Of a stretch of 44,403 nt of DNA, positions 1 through 8,342 are shown one piece after another (positions within the stretch are counted from its first letter, which is position 1; every line of letters begins with the position of its first letter). This DNA is from an uncultured Acetatifactor sp. (GTDB taxonomy: Bacteria > Bacillota > Clostridia > Lachnospirales > Lachnospiraceae). The position numbers and the translations under genes were made by a program. The notes beneath the pieces are model-generated. The model was not told the DNA's origin. It did no database searches and was given only the letters and a program-made list of their open reading frames with translations. The DNA is taken from the NCBI GenBank assembly GCA_910587555.1, contig CAJULV010000030.1, forward strand, positions 1-44,403, given 5' to 3'.

Positions 1-1
1 A

Positions 2-667
2 AAAAACATAAGCACAGTTGTTGAGAACATTATTGCACACTATCCTACATACGATTATGTTATTATCAATGACTGCTCTACCGACGGAACCAAGGAAATA
101 TGCCGGAGTTATAACTATAATTATCTTTCTTTTTGCACTAATTTAGGCATAGGCGGCGGTGTGCAGGCCGGATATATGTATGCGATGGAAAATGACTATG
201 ACATTACTGTACAGGTAGACGGGGATGGCCAACATGATCCTGCATATATTGGTAAAATGATAGAAAAGATGGAGCAGGAAAAAGCAGATATGGTTATTGG
301 ATCCCGTTTTATAGAAAACAAAGGATTTCAGACATCTTCCTTCAGACGATTCGGCATAAAATTAATAAACAACACGATCCGTCTCTGTTGTGGGGCAGAT
401 GTAACAGATGCCACCAGCGGCTTTAGAGTATGTTCCAAATCCATGACAGCGTTTTTTGCCGATAACTATGCTCAGGATTATCCGGAGCCGGAGGCCATTG
501 TCAGTGCGGTATTAAACGGCTATAAGGTATGTGAAATGCCAGTGGAAATGAAAGAACGAAAGGAAGGAGTATCCTCCATTAATTGGACGAGGAGTATCTA
601 TTATATGATAAAGGTGACGTTGGCATTGATGTTGCAGCGGATAGCTACCAGAAGGAGTGTGGGATGA
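2..667 (+). CDS. Glycosyltransferase family 2 (5' end outside window)
   Basis: Partial gene: the reading frame is open from base 2 and the true start lies upstream of the window. The visible part begins in the first GT2 strand (KNISTVVENI, then VIINDCSTDGT) and carries the nucleotide-sugar/metal motif VDGDGQHDP, with a later SGFRVCSK segment. This pattern is that of dolichol-phosphate-mannose-synthase-like GT-A enzymes, which move a sugar from a nucleotide donor to a lipid carrier or a growing glycan at the inner membrane face. No membrane segment is seen in the visible part. The stop codon overlaps the next start (ATGA), so it is translationally coupled to the DUF2304 gene, a common pairing in surface-glycan clusters. 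The acceptor and the sugar cannot be told from sequence. Confidence 0.9.
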   Translation, partial: KNISTVVENIIAHYPTYDYVIINDCSTDGTKEICRSYNYNYLSFCTNLGIGGGVQAGYMYAMENDYDITVQVDGDGQHDPAYIGKMIEKMEQEKADMVIGSRFIENKGFQTSSFRRFGIKLINNTIRLCCGADVTDATSGFRVCSKSMTAFFADNYAQDYPEPEAIVSAVLNGYKVCEMPVEMKERKEGVSSINWTRSIYYMIKVTLALMLQRIATRRSVG

Positions 668-1077
668 ACGAGATTCTGCAGATAGTACTGATTGTAGGAA
701 CGCTTTTGTTCGGGGCAGTAATTCTATATTTTTTAGTAAAAGAAAAACTGCATTTAAAATATTCCCTGATATGGCTTCTGGCCGATTTTGTAATGCTGCT
801 TGCGGCGCTGTTCCCGTCTGTGATTGGAAAAATAGCCCTGCTTACTGGGATAAAGACGCCATCTAATTTCATTTTTGTTGTATATGGATTATTTGTGTTG
901 TTGATATTATTGGTTCTGACAGGAATTGTATCACATATGAATCTTCGTATTTTTCGCCTGGTGCAGACGCAGGCTTTGCTGGAGGAAAGAATACGGAGAT
1001 TGGAAGGAAAGAACGGATGTCAGAATATGCCGGATCACCATATGTTGAATAAAAAGGGGAATGGCACGGATGAGTGA
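664..1077 (+). CDS. DUF2304 family small membrane protein
   Basis: A 137-residue membrane protein with three hydrophobic stretches: about residues 3-22 (ILQIVLIVGTLLFGAVILYF), 31-52 and 69-92. A charged C-terminal helix (VQTQALLEERIRRLEG) follows. This matches the DUF2304 family, which is regularly encoded directly after a GT2 gene and is thought to be a membrane partner of it; its biochemical role is not known. The start at 664 is chosen because AAGGAG lies just upstream and the ATG overlaps the previous stop as ATGA. The frame stays open further upstream, but that part lies inside the GT2 gene. The 3' end overlaps the following gene by a few bases. Confidence 0.85.
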   Translation: MNEILQIVLIVGTLLFGAVILYFLVKEKLHLKYSLIWLLADFVMLLAALFPSVIGKIALLTGIKTPSNFIFVVYGLFVLLILLVLTGIVSHMNLRIFRLVQTQALLEERIRRLEGKNGCQNMPDHHMLNKKGNGTDE

Positions 1078-2164
1078 GAAAAAGAAAGTAGGAATTATTA
1101 CATTTCAACATGCAAATAACTATGGTGCATTACTCCAGTCCTATGCCCTGCAGGCTTCTGTTAAAAAACTGGGTTTTGACTGTGATGTGATTGCCTATCA
1201 GAGCGAATATATTGAGAAACCGTATTCTTTAATCCAGCTTAAAAGGAAAGGAATTGTAAAGTACATCATAGGTACTTTGGGTTATATTTGCTATCTTCCC
1301 AGAAAAAAAGCATGTGGGGAATTTCGGAAACTTATTAGTTACAGTTCCAAAGTTAATAAAGACACAATTTCGGCAGTAAACTCAGCATATGACCTTTTTA
1401 TAGCGGGAAGCGATCAGGTCTGGAATTACAAACTGACAGGGGGAGATAAGAATTTTCTTTTGGATTTTGTGACGGATGGTAGAAAGAAAAACAGTTATGC
1501 AGCCAGCATAGGCATCCATGATATAGAAGACAATTACAGGGAAGCATATAAGGCTGCACTGAAGACTTTTCGCAATATTTCGGTCAGGGAAAAACGGGCA
1601 CAGGAAATTTTGTGGGAGATAGGAGAAATAGAAAGCTGCGTGGTTACAGACCCGACACTTCTGCTCACAAAAAAGGAGTGGGAAAGCCTGATCACAGAAG
1701 AAAAACTTGACGGCTGTATTGCGGTATATCAACTTGGAATATCAAAACGGTTTACTTCATATGTACAGGAACTGGCCAGAAAAACAGGTGAACAGGTAAA
1801 ATATATACCTTTTCCATTGGGGGGGAATGTAAGGTGCAGACGTATGTTGAAAGCAGGGCCTTTTGAGTGGCTGAGTATATTTCATAGTGCAGATTACGTT
1901 GTTACAGATTCCTTTCACGGAGTGGTTTTTTCCCTTCTGTTTCATAAGCAGTTTGTCGTGGAGGTAAATGAAAGGAATAAAGATGTCGGAGGAAGAATCT
2001 ACGAGCTTCTGGCAAAAGTCGGTTTGGAAAACAGAATTATGAATCAACCTAACTGTACGGCAATAGATACCCCTATCGACTTTGCGAAAGTGAAGGCTGT
2101 CCTTGAAACAGAGCGGAAAACGTCCATAGAATATTTAAGGTTTCTACTTGACGATTGTATTTAA
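1070..2164 (+). CDS. Polysaccharide pyruvyl transferase family protein
   Basis: A protein of 364 residues with the hallmarks of the CsaB/WcaK-type pyruvyl transferase family: N-terminal KVGIITFQHANNYGALLQSY, a central AGSDQVWN segment, and the C-terminal nucleotide-binding-like motif DSFHG at residues 280-284. Characterised family members move pyruvate from phosphoenolpyruvate onto a sugar as a ketal, adding negative charge to cell-wall or exopolysaccharide sugars. The substrate here is unknown. The start at 1070 has GGGG about ten bases upstream; an ATG at 1061 in the same frame is only one base from that site and is less likely. It overlaps the DUF2304 gene by 8 bases and is followed closely by the FrhB-like gene, with which this family is often paired in glycan clusters. 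Confidence 0.85.
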   Translation: MSEKKKVGIITFQHANNYGALLQSYALQASVKKLGFDCDVIAYQSEYIEKPYSLIQLKRKGIVKYIIGTLGYICYLPRKKACGEFRKLISYSSKVNKDTISAVNSAYDLFIAGSDQVWNYKLTGGDKNFLLDFVTDGRKKNSYAASIGIHDIEDNYREAYKAALKTFRNISVREKRAQEILWEIGEIESCVVTDPTLLLTKKEWESLITEEKLDGCIAVYQLGISKRFTSYVQELARKTGEQVKYIPFPLGGNVRCRRMLKAGPFEWLSIFHSADYVVTDSFHGVVFSLLFHKQFVVEVNERNKDVGGRIYELLAKVGLENRIMNQPNCTAIDTPIDFAKVKAVLETERKTSIEYLRFLLDDCI

Positions 2165-2181
2165 AAATAAAAGGAAAATAT

Positions 2182-3411
2182 ATGGAAAAAGTTTATGCCA
2201 AGAAGGAGCAGTGTTATGGTTGTACAGCCTGTGCAAATATATGTCCGCAGGGTGCAATTACAATGCAGGAAGATAAAGAAGGATTTTTTTACCCGGAGAT
2301 TTGCTTAAATAAATGCATCGACTGCAAAATCTGCGTTAAGGTTTGTCCTTTTCACAGCGAAAAAAAGCAGGAAGATTATAAGCAGCGGTACTTTGCCGTA
2401 CAACACAGGAATCCCCAAATTGTTATGGAAAGCTCTTCCGGAGGTATCTTCACGGCTTTATCTGATTGCGTTTTAAGGACAGGTGGGGTAATTTATGGTG
2501 CTGGTTTTTCAGAGGGATTTATTATCCGCCATTATCGGGCCTTAGATGAAGACACAAGGAATAAGCATAGAGGTTCAAAATATGTTCAGAGTGATATGAA
2601 CCGGGTGATGAAAGAAATTCTGGAAGACTTGTCAGCAGGAAAAACGGTATTGTTTTCTGGAAGCCCTTGCCAGACGGCCGGAGTACGAAACTATATATTG
2701 GCAAAAAGAAAAGTCTTGAACAACCTTTTATTGTGTGATTTTATTTGTCATGGAGTGGCAAGCCCCAAGGTATGGCGGGACTATATAAAATATTTGGAAA
2801 AAAACTGTGATGGAAAGCTTGAACGATATAAGTTCAGAGGAAAAAAGGAGGGATGGCACAATTTTTTCCCTCTAATCGAAGCAGACGGGCTGGATGTCTC
2901 TTTGCGATATAGAAATAAGGATTCTTTTTTTCTGCTGTATGCGACATGTTACCTAAATCGCACAAGCTGTTACTCGTGCAGATTTACAAGCTATGATCGC
3001 TTTTCGGATATTACATTTGCGGATTTTTGGAATGTAAAGGAAGTAGCCGCACACTTGGACAACAATACAGGAACATCTGAAGTGCTGATTAATACTCGTA
3101 GAGGAGAAGAGTGGTTTCAAAGGTGCATATCGGAAATTAAATTTGAAGAATGTACCAGAAAGCAGGCTTGGCAGCCGCATCTGGAATATCCAAATGAGTT
3201 GCCGGGAAAAAGGGCGCAGTTCTGGCAGGAATATGCAGAAAGAGGCTTTGAGGAGACATTGCACAAGTATGGAAAGGGCAATTTTATGAGCAAATGTAAG
3301 CGGATAGCAATGCCTATAGTCAAAAAAACTGGTCTGTATGTAGCGGCAGGTAAACTATATGGCTTCATTTTTTCCGGAAAGGCTGTCAGGAAAAATGGAA
3401 AAAATAAATAA
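2182..3411 (+). CDS. FrhB/FdhB-like iron-sulfur protein (coenzyme F420 hydrogenase beta-subunit family)
   Basis: A 409-residue protein. The N-terminus is a two-cluster ferredoxin: Cys11, 14, 17, 21 (CYGCTACANIC) and Cys45, 48, 51, 55 (CIDCKICVKVC), each set fit to bind a [4Fe-4S] cluster. The rest resembles the FrhB_FdhB N- and C-terminal domains, with SSSGGIFTALSD, SGSPCQTAG, CDFICHGV and YSCRFTSYDRFSDITFADFW. In F420 enzymes this subunit passes electrons between flavin, clusters and cofactor, but members in polysaccharide clusters have no known F420 link and may act as sugar or lipid reductases; that is inference. The start at 2182 has AAGGAAAA upstream; the frame is open 27 bases further up without a good ribosome site. 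Confidence 0.82.
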   Translation: MEKVYAKKEQCYGCTACANICPQGAITMQEDKEGFFYPEICLNKCIDCKICVKVCPFHSEKKQEDYKQRYFAVQHRNPQIVMESSSGGIFTALSDCVLRTGGVIYGAGFSEGFIIRHYRALDEDTRNKHRGSKYVQSDMNRVMKEILEDLSAGKTVLFSGSPCQTAGVRNYILAKRKVLNNLLLCDFICHGVASPKVWRDYIKYLEKNCDGKLERYKFRGKKEGWHNFFPLIEADGLDVSLRYRNKDSFFLLYATCYLNRTSCYSCRFTSYDRFSDITFADFWNVKEVAAHLDNNTGTSEVLINTRRGEEWFQRCISEIKFEECTRKQAWQPHLEYPNELPGKRAQFWQEYAERGFEETLHKYGKGNFMSKCKRIAMPIVKKTGLYVAAGKLYGFIFSGKAVRKNGKNK

Positions 3412-4630
3412 AATTACTGCAAAAAGCTATCTGTGGAATACGATTGGAAGTATTTTAAGTGCAGCTTCTTCGCTGTTCTTGCTGATGTGTGTAACACGGG
3501 TGGTTGGAGCGGCAGAAGGAGGAATATTTTCCCTGGCTTTCGCAACTGCACAACTAGTGCTTACCATAGGAAAATTTGGAGTGCGTTCATATCAGGCTAC
3601 AGATATATTCCATGAACTGTCGTTATCAACATATTTTGTGTCAAGAGGAATCACCTGCATTTTAATGTTGATGTTGGGGGCAGGTACAGTTGTGTTGGCT
3701 GGCTATAGTCTATATAAAGGAACTGTTGTGCTGGCGGTATGTGTTATAAAGATGGTGGATGCTGTAGAGGATGTCTATCATGGCCAGCTACAGCTTGTAA
3801 ATCGTCTGTATATAGCGGGAAAACTTCTCGCTGCCCGGAATATATTTACCATGGTGATATTTGCAGTGACAATTACAATGTCAAAGAAGCTGCTTTTTAC
3901 TTGCTGGATTACTGGTATCAGTTCTCTGGCTTTATGTATAATGCTGAATCATGTATATGTGAATAAATATGAAAAGATTAAATTCTGCTGGAACCGAACC
4001 GAACAGAAAGCGTTATTTTTTGCCTGTTTTCCGCTGTTTTCTGGCTCATTTTTGTCCCTCTTGATTTATAATATTCCCAAGTATGCTATTGATATATACT
4101 GCTCAACAGAAATACAGACTTATTATGCAATTATTTTTATGCCAGCATTTATGATCAACATGTTTAGCGAATTTGCCTTTAAACCAATGCTCACTTCGTT
4201 AGCAGAGTGGTGGAAGAACGGTGAAAGGCAGAGATTTATAGCGGCTACGGTGAAACTCATCGCTAATATTTTCCTGGTTACAATCGTTATTTTGGGAATT
4301 ATGTATTTGATAGGGGCTGACATATTGTCTTTCGTATATGGAGTCGACGTGACAAGTTATAAGATGGAATTAATGCTTTTGCTTTTGGGCGGAGGTTTTA
4401 GCGCAGCAGTCTATTTTCTTTACAATGTACTATCTGCCATGAGGAGGCAAAAAGCTATATTCAGGAACTATTCTATAGGAACGGTTTTCATTTTTTTCCT
4501 GGCATTTTATTCCGTAAAAACAGGGGGGATGTCTGCAGCAGCACTTTCCTACGTCTTGGCGGAAATAGTTTTATGCAGCCTGATGCTATGGAGTACGTTT
4601 CATACACATAAAAAAGATTTCAAAAAATAA
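3395..4630 (+). CDS. Polysaccharide flippase (Wzx-like, MOP superfamily)
   Basis: A 411-residue integral membrane protein with about twelve hydrophobic segments spread along its length. It opens with the typical flippase N-terminus (KSYLWNTIGSILSAASSLFLL). The family moves lipid-linked oligosaccharide units across the cytoplasmic membrane so that they can be polymerised or attached outside. The start at 3395 follows AGGAAAA and overlaps the end of the FrhB-like gene by 17 bases; an upstream in-frame ATG at 3359 lies deep in that gene and is not favoured. Its stop codon overlaps an ATG at 4630. As the only flippase seen in the AT-rich cluster it is the likely exporter for its glycan unit. Confidence 0.85.
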   Translation: MEKINKITAKSYLWNTIGSILSAASSLFLLMCVTRVVGAAEGGIFSLAFATAQLVLTIGKFGVRSYQATDIFHELSLSTYFVSRGITCILMLMLGAGTVVLAGYSLYKGTVVLAVCVIKMVDAVEDVYHGQLQLVNRLYIAGKLLAARNIFTMVIFAVTITMSKKLLFTCWITGISSLALCIMLNHVYVNKYEKIKFCWNRTEQKALFFACFPLFSGSFLSLLIYNIPKYAIDIYCSTEIQTYYAIIFMPAFMINMFSEFAFKPMLTSLAEWWKNGERQRFIAATVKLIANIFLVTIVILGIMYLIGADILSFVYGVDVTSYKMELMLLLLGGGFSAAVYFLYNVLSAMRRQKAIFRNYSIGTVFIFFLAFYSVKTGGMSAAALSYVLAEIVLCSLMLWSTFHTHKKDFKK

Positions 4631-4650
4631 TGAATTTGAAAGGATGCCAT

Positions 4651-5736
4651 ATGTGGAAGTCAATCAAATTTACTTCTGATAAGATGCTGGAAATGCTTTC
4701 TATGACAAAGGAGTATTACGGTGAAGAGAACGATATATCAAAAGCTGATTTTATTGAGCATGAGTATTTTCAGAATGCAGCGGGGAATGCATTTATTAAA
4801 CTGGCTTATGACGAAGAAAAACAGGTTTTGGCAGGACAGTATATTGTAATACCTGCAAGGATAAAGGTTGGAACAAAAGTTTGCCCAGTCGTTTTATCAT
4901 TGAATACATTGACAAGAGAAGCGTACAGGGGACAGAAAATTTTTATTTCCCTGGCAGAGGAAGTATACCAGGAATGCGCAGAAAATGGATACCGCTTTTG
5001 TTATGGCGCCCCCAATCCCAATTCCCACCCTGGTTTTCTCAGGAAGCTTGGATTTAAGGATGTTATGGTAATTCCGCTTTTTTTAAAAATTATCCATCCA
5101 TCCATACTTGTCAGAGAAAAGTTTCATAACCGTTTTCTGGAAGTATTAGCAAAACTGCCAGACCGTTTCTTCAAGCCAGGAAGAGTGGAAAAAAATGTGC
5201 ATTCAACTACCGGAATGACTGTCCAGGAGATACACAGCGAAAATGTTTCTCTTTTTGATGATTTTTGGAAAAAGATCCAGGATAAGTATCATGCAATCGG
5301 TGTCCGTAATGCAGAATATATTAAATGGCGATATTTGGATATGCCGCACCGGCATTATCGAATTTTTATGGCAGTGGAAAAGGGAATTCCGAAAGGCTAT
5401 ATTATCGGCAGGATTACTAATGTAGCCGGCATGAAATGTGGGATGGTGGTTGATTTCCTGGTAGAAAAAGATCACGACGGAACTGGGCTGGCACTCATAC
5501 ATACAATGGAAACATTTTTTTATATTCAAGGAGTGGGCCTGCTCGGCTGTTTAATGCAGAAACATTTTGAAGAAGCCGTCTGCCTGAAAAAGGCCGGATT
5601 TTTTATCTGTCCCAGGAAGTTGGAACCGCAGCCGTTTGCCATTATATACCGAGAGCTTACTCCTGATGCGGCATTGGAGACGATTGATGATTTTTCACAG
5701 TGGTTTTTTACAATGGGGGACTATGACGTGATTTAG
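4651..5736 (+). CDS. GNAT-fold acyltransferase in the polysaccharide cluster
   Basis: A 361-residue protein that reads as an acyl-CoA N-acyltransferase. The N-terminal half has a GNAT-like core (KAGTKVCPVVLSLNTLT-type strand, then YRGQKIFISLAEEVYQECAENG and a strand ending GAPNPNSHPGFLRKLGF). The second half looks like a repeat of the fold, with YIKWRYLDMPHRHYRIF. Proteins of this kind in surface-glycan clusters probably acylate an amino sugar; the acyl group and acceptor are unknown. The start at 4651 has GAAAGGA six bases upstream; the alternative ATG at 4630 overlaps the flippase stop but has no clear ribosome site. No signal peptide or membrane segment is seen, so it should act in the cytosol. 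Confidence 0.7.
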   Translation: MWKSIKFTSDKMLEMLSMTKEYYGEENDISKADFIEHEYFQNAAGNAFIKLAYDEEKQVLAGQYIVIPARIKVGTKVCPVVLSLNTLTREAYRGQKIFISLAEEVYQECAENGYRFCYGAPNPNSHPGFLRKLGFKDVMVIPLFLKIIHPSILVREKFHNRFLEVLAKLPDRFFKPGRVEKNVHSTTGMTVQEIHSENVSLFDDFWKKIQDKYHAIGVRNAEYIKWRYLDMPHRHYRIFMAVEKGIPKGYIIGRITNVAGMKCGMVVDFLVEKDHDGTGLALIHTMETFFYIQGVGLLGCLMQKHFEEAVCLKKAGFFICPRKLEPQPFAIIYRELTPDAALETIDDFSQWFFTMGDYDVI

Positions 5737-5767
5737 GAAAAGCATTAGACAATATAAGGAGGATAAC

Positions 5768-6610
5768 GTGAAAAACGTTTTTACAATTGATACAGAAGAT
5801 TGGTATCATGCCAATTACGAAGACAACTTATTTGAGAATAATACGGTTAAACCGTCTACAGTAGAAGAAAATGTGGACAGGTATCTGGAACTGTTTAATA
5901 AATATGATGTAAAGGCTACCTTTTTTGTATTGGGATATGTTGCGGAAGAACATGGAAGCATGGTAAAAAAGATAGCCGGAGAAGGACATGAAATTGCAAG
6001 CCATGGTTATGCCCATCATTTGGCTTACAAGCAATCACCCTTGGAATTTCGAGAAGATGTCAGAAAAAGTAAGATAATTTTAGAAGACCTTGTTGGGAAG
6101 AGAGTAATTGGATACAGGGCCCCTTCTTGGTCCATTACGGAAAAGTCTCTTTGGGCGCTTCCGATCTTGGAGGAAGAGAAATTTATTTATACCTCCAGTA
6201 TTTTTCCCACTAAAAATTATTTATATGGGATTCCTTATGCTCCCAGGTTTATTCATGGAAGCGGATCATATGGACAGGAAAAACTGAAGCTTATTCATGT
6301 TCCGCCAACGACGAAACAAACCGGAAAAATGTTACCAGATATACCGTTTTCTGGCGGTGCATATTTCCGGCTTCTGCCCATTTTTTTAATCAAGCATTGG
6401 ACAAGATATGTAAATGAAAAGGAAAGCCAACCGGTTATTTTTTATCTTCATCCCAGAGAAATAGACAGAAATCAGCCACGGTTGAAGTTGAAGATAAAGG
6501 ATGCTTTTATTCACTACTATGGAATAAAAAACTGTGAGAAAAAAGTGGAGCAGGTACTTTCACTATACAAGTTCGATACTATAAAAGGGATTTTAGGATT
6601 TGATGAATGA
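5768..6610 (+). CDS. Polysaccharide deacetylase (NodB homology) family protein
   Basis: A 280-residue protein with a NodB-type carbohydrate esterase fold. Visible motifs are TIDTEDWYH at residues 6-14 (the metal and catalytic-base motif in its DTED variant), SHGYAHH at 78-84 (metal-binding histidines) and GYRAPSWSI near residue 117. The C-terminal part, with FYLHPREID, resembles the DUF3473 tail seen with exopolysaccharide deacetylases. The expected reaction is metal-dependent removal of N-acetyl groups from a glycan. There is no signal peptide, so a lipid-linked substrate in the cytosol is possible. The GTG start is supported by AGGAGG five bases upstream. The end overlaps the next gene by 8 bases. 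Confidence 0.88.
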   Translation: MKNVFTIDTEDWYHANYEDNLFENNTVKPSTVEENVDRYLELFNKYDVKATFFVLGYVAEEHGSMVKKIAGEGHEIASHGYAHHLAYKQSPLEFREDVRKSKIILEDLVGKRVIGYRAPSWSITEKSLWALPILEEEKFIYTSSIFPTKNYLYGIPYAPRFIHGSGSYGQEKLKLIHVPPTTKQTGKMLPDIPFSGGAYFRLLPIFLIKHWTRYVNEKESQPVIFYLHPREIDRNQPRLKLKIKDAFIHYYGIKNCEKKVEQVLSLYKFDTIKGILGFDE

Positions 6611-7370
6611 TAATGGTGAAAAAAAGAACGCGGTTTTAATCAGACGCCCTTTTATCAACATAAGCATGTTGATTTTGGGATGTTATTTCCTGATGTACGG
6701 AATATTAAACTGGAAAAAAAGTAAAGATGCATTGGTCATTACAGGGATTTGCATTGGAGTATTGTTGTTAAATCAGATATATCATAACTGCGGCAGGAGG
6801 GCGAGAATGACAGTTACTTTTCTTTCTGCAGCAGCAGGTGTCGTTTTTGTGCTTTGCGAAATCTGTATATTTAGTGGATATGATCGCAAAGCTGACTATT
6901 CTGAAGACAGCAGATACATTATAGTGTTGGGAAGCAGGCTGGATGATGGAATAATGACAGAAACTTTAAGGAATAGGCTGGATAAGGCTCTGGAACTGGA
7001 AGAAAGGACAGGATTGCCGCTAATCATATCAGGTGGCATAACAGCAGGAAACAGCGTTACGGAAGCAGAAGTTATGAAGGAATATCTTTTATCTCAAAAC
7101 AGAAATTGTACTGTTATTACGGAAGATACTGCTACAAATACTAAGGAAAACCTGACGAAAATAAGAAATATGACAGAAGATGTTCCTGTTATTCTAGTGA
7201 CAAGTGATTTTCATATGTATCGCTCAAAAATGATAGCAAAAGCGGCAGGGTTCAGTGAAGTATATGGTGCAGCAGCAAAGGTAAATACATGGGATACATT
7301 GTACTATAATTTGAGGGAGGTATTGGCAATTCTTAGGGAACTGATGCTATTGCGCAGCGATTTAAATTAG
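6603..7370 (+). CDS. YdcF/ElyC-like DUF218 membrane protein
   Basis: A protein of 255 residues with three N-terminal hydrophobic segments (roughly residues 15-35, 40-58 and 70-92) followed by a DUF218 domain: YIIVLGSRLDDG, PLIISGG, EAEVMKEYL, ITEDTATNTKENL and ILVTSDFHMYRS. This is the YdcF/SanA/ElyC family, of which ElyC in E. coli affects use of the undecaprenyl-phosphate carrier and envelope integrity; the exact reaction is unsettled. Its place in a cluster of carrier-dependent glycan genes fits a role in carrier lipid metabolism, but this is inference. The ATG at 6603 has AGGA four bases upstream; a TTG directly before it is less likely. Confidence 0.8.
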   Translation: MNDNGEKKNAVLIRRPFINISMLILGCYFLMYGILNWKKSKDALVITGICIGVLLLNQIYHNCGRRARMTVTFLSAAAGVVFVLCEICIFSGYDRKADYSEDSRYIIVLGSRLDDGIMTETLRNRLDKALELEERTGLPLIISGGITAGNSVTEAEVMKEYLLSQNRNCTVITEDTATNTKENLTKIRNMTEDVPVILVTSDFHMYRSKMIAKAAGFSEVYGAAAKVNTWDTLYYNLREVLAILRELMLLRSDLN

Positions 7371-7382
7371 GAGGAAAAAGGA

Positions 7383-8333
7383 ATGGATAAAATAGCAGTT
7401 TTAGTACCGTGCTACAATGAAAGTAAAACTGTCGAGAAGGTTGTAAAAGACTACAAAAAAGCATTGCCAGAGGCAATTGTTTACGTCTATGACAACAATT
7501 CAACCGATGCTACTGTTTTACTTGCCCAAAAAGCTGGAGCAATTGTTTGTAGTGAACATCAGCAAGGTAAAGGAAATGTGATTCGCAGGATGTTTAGAGA
7601 AATTGACGCAGAATGTTATATTATGGTTGATGGGGATGACACATATCCGGCCGGGTGTGCAAGGGAATTGGTTGGAAAGGTACTTGAAGACGGCGCTGAT
7701 ATGGTAGTGGGCGATCGTCTCTCATCCACATATTTTACTGAAAACAAGAGGCCTTTTCATAACTTTGGAAACTCATTGGTGCGAAAAAGTATAAATATTT
7801 TATTTAAAAGTGATATAAAGGATATTATGACAGGCTATAGGGCATTTAGTTATGAATTTGTAAAATCGTTTCCTGTGCTGTCCAAAGGGTTTGAGATTGA
7901 GACAGAAATGAGTATCCATGCAATAGATAAAGGAATGCAGATTGAGAACGTAATTATTGAATATAGAGACAGGCCTGAAGGAAGTATTTCAAAGTTAAAC
8001 ACATATTCGGACGGTATAAAAGTGATAAGAACGATAATTTGTTTGTTCAGAAATTACAAACCGCTGGCCTTTTTTGGGATATTGGGAGCTTTGTTAGCTT
8101 TGATATCTACTGTTTTTTTTATTCCAGTGTTATTGGAATATTTTGCAACAGGCCTGGTTTCCAAGTTTCCGACTTTGATTGTATGCGGATTTACAATGAT
8201 TGCAGCAATACAGTCTTTTTTTGCAGGATTGATTCTTTCAAACATGAGGCAGAAAGATAAGAGGGATTTTGAGTATCATTTACAGATGATAGCACAAAAT
8301 AAAAAGAAAAATATGGAGAAGTGGAATAAATAG
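7383..8333 (+). CDS. Glycosyltransferase family 2 with C-terminal membrane anchor
   Basis: A 316-residue GT-A enzyme. The N-terminal catalytic domain has AVLVPCYNESKTVEKVV, the strand VYDNNSTDAT, the metal site MVDGDDTYP and a GYRAFSYEFVKSFP segment. Two membrane segments lie near residues 222-250 and 260-285, giving a lipid-phosphate glycosyltransferase layout in the manner of DPM1 and GtrB. It probably makes a polyprenyl-phosphate-linked sugar used as donor outside the membrane. The neighbouring 718-residue GT-C-like protein (next gene, 9 bases downstream) is a natural candidate to use that donor. The ATG is preceded by AGGAGG and AAGGA. The sugar cannot be read from sequence. Confidence 0.88.
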   Translation: MDKIAVLVPCYNESKTVEKVVKDYKKALPEAIVYVYDNNSTDATVLLAQKAGAIVCSEHQQGKGNVIRRMFREIDAECYIMVDGDDTYPAGCARELVGKVLEDGADMVVGDRLSSTYFTENKRPFHNFGNSLVRKSINILFKSDIKDIMTGYRAFSYEFVKSFPVLSKGFEIETEMSIHAIDKGMQIENVIIEYRDRPEGSISKLNTYSDGIKVIRTIICLFRNYKPLAFFGILGALLALISTVFFIPVLLEYFATGLVSKFPTLIVCGFTMIAAIQSFFAGLILSNMRQKDKRDFEYHLQMIAQNKKKNMEKWNK

Positions 8334-8342
8334 GGAGGAATT

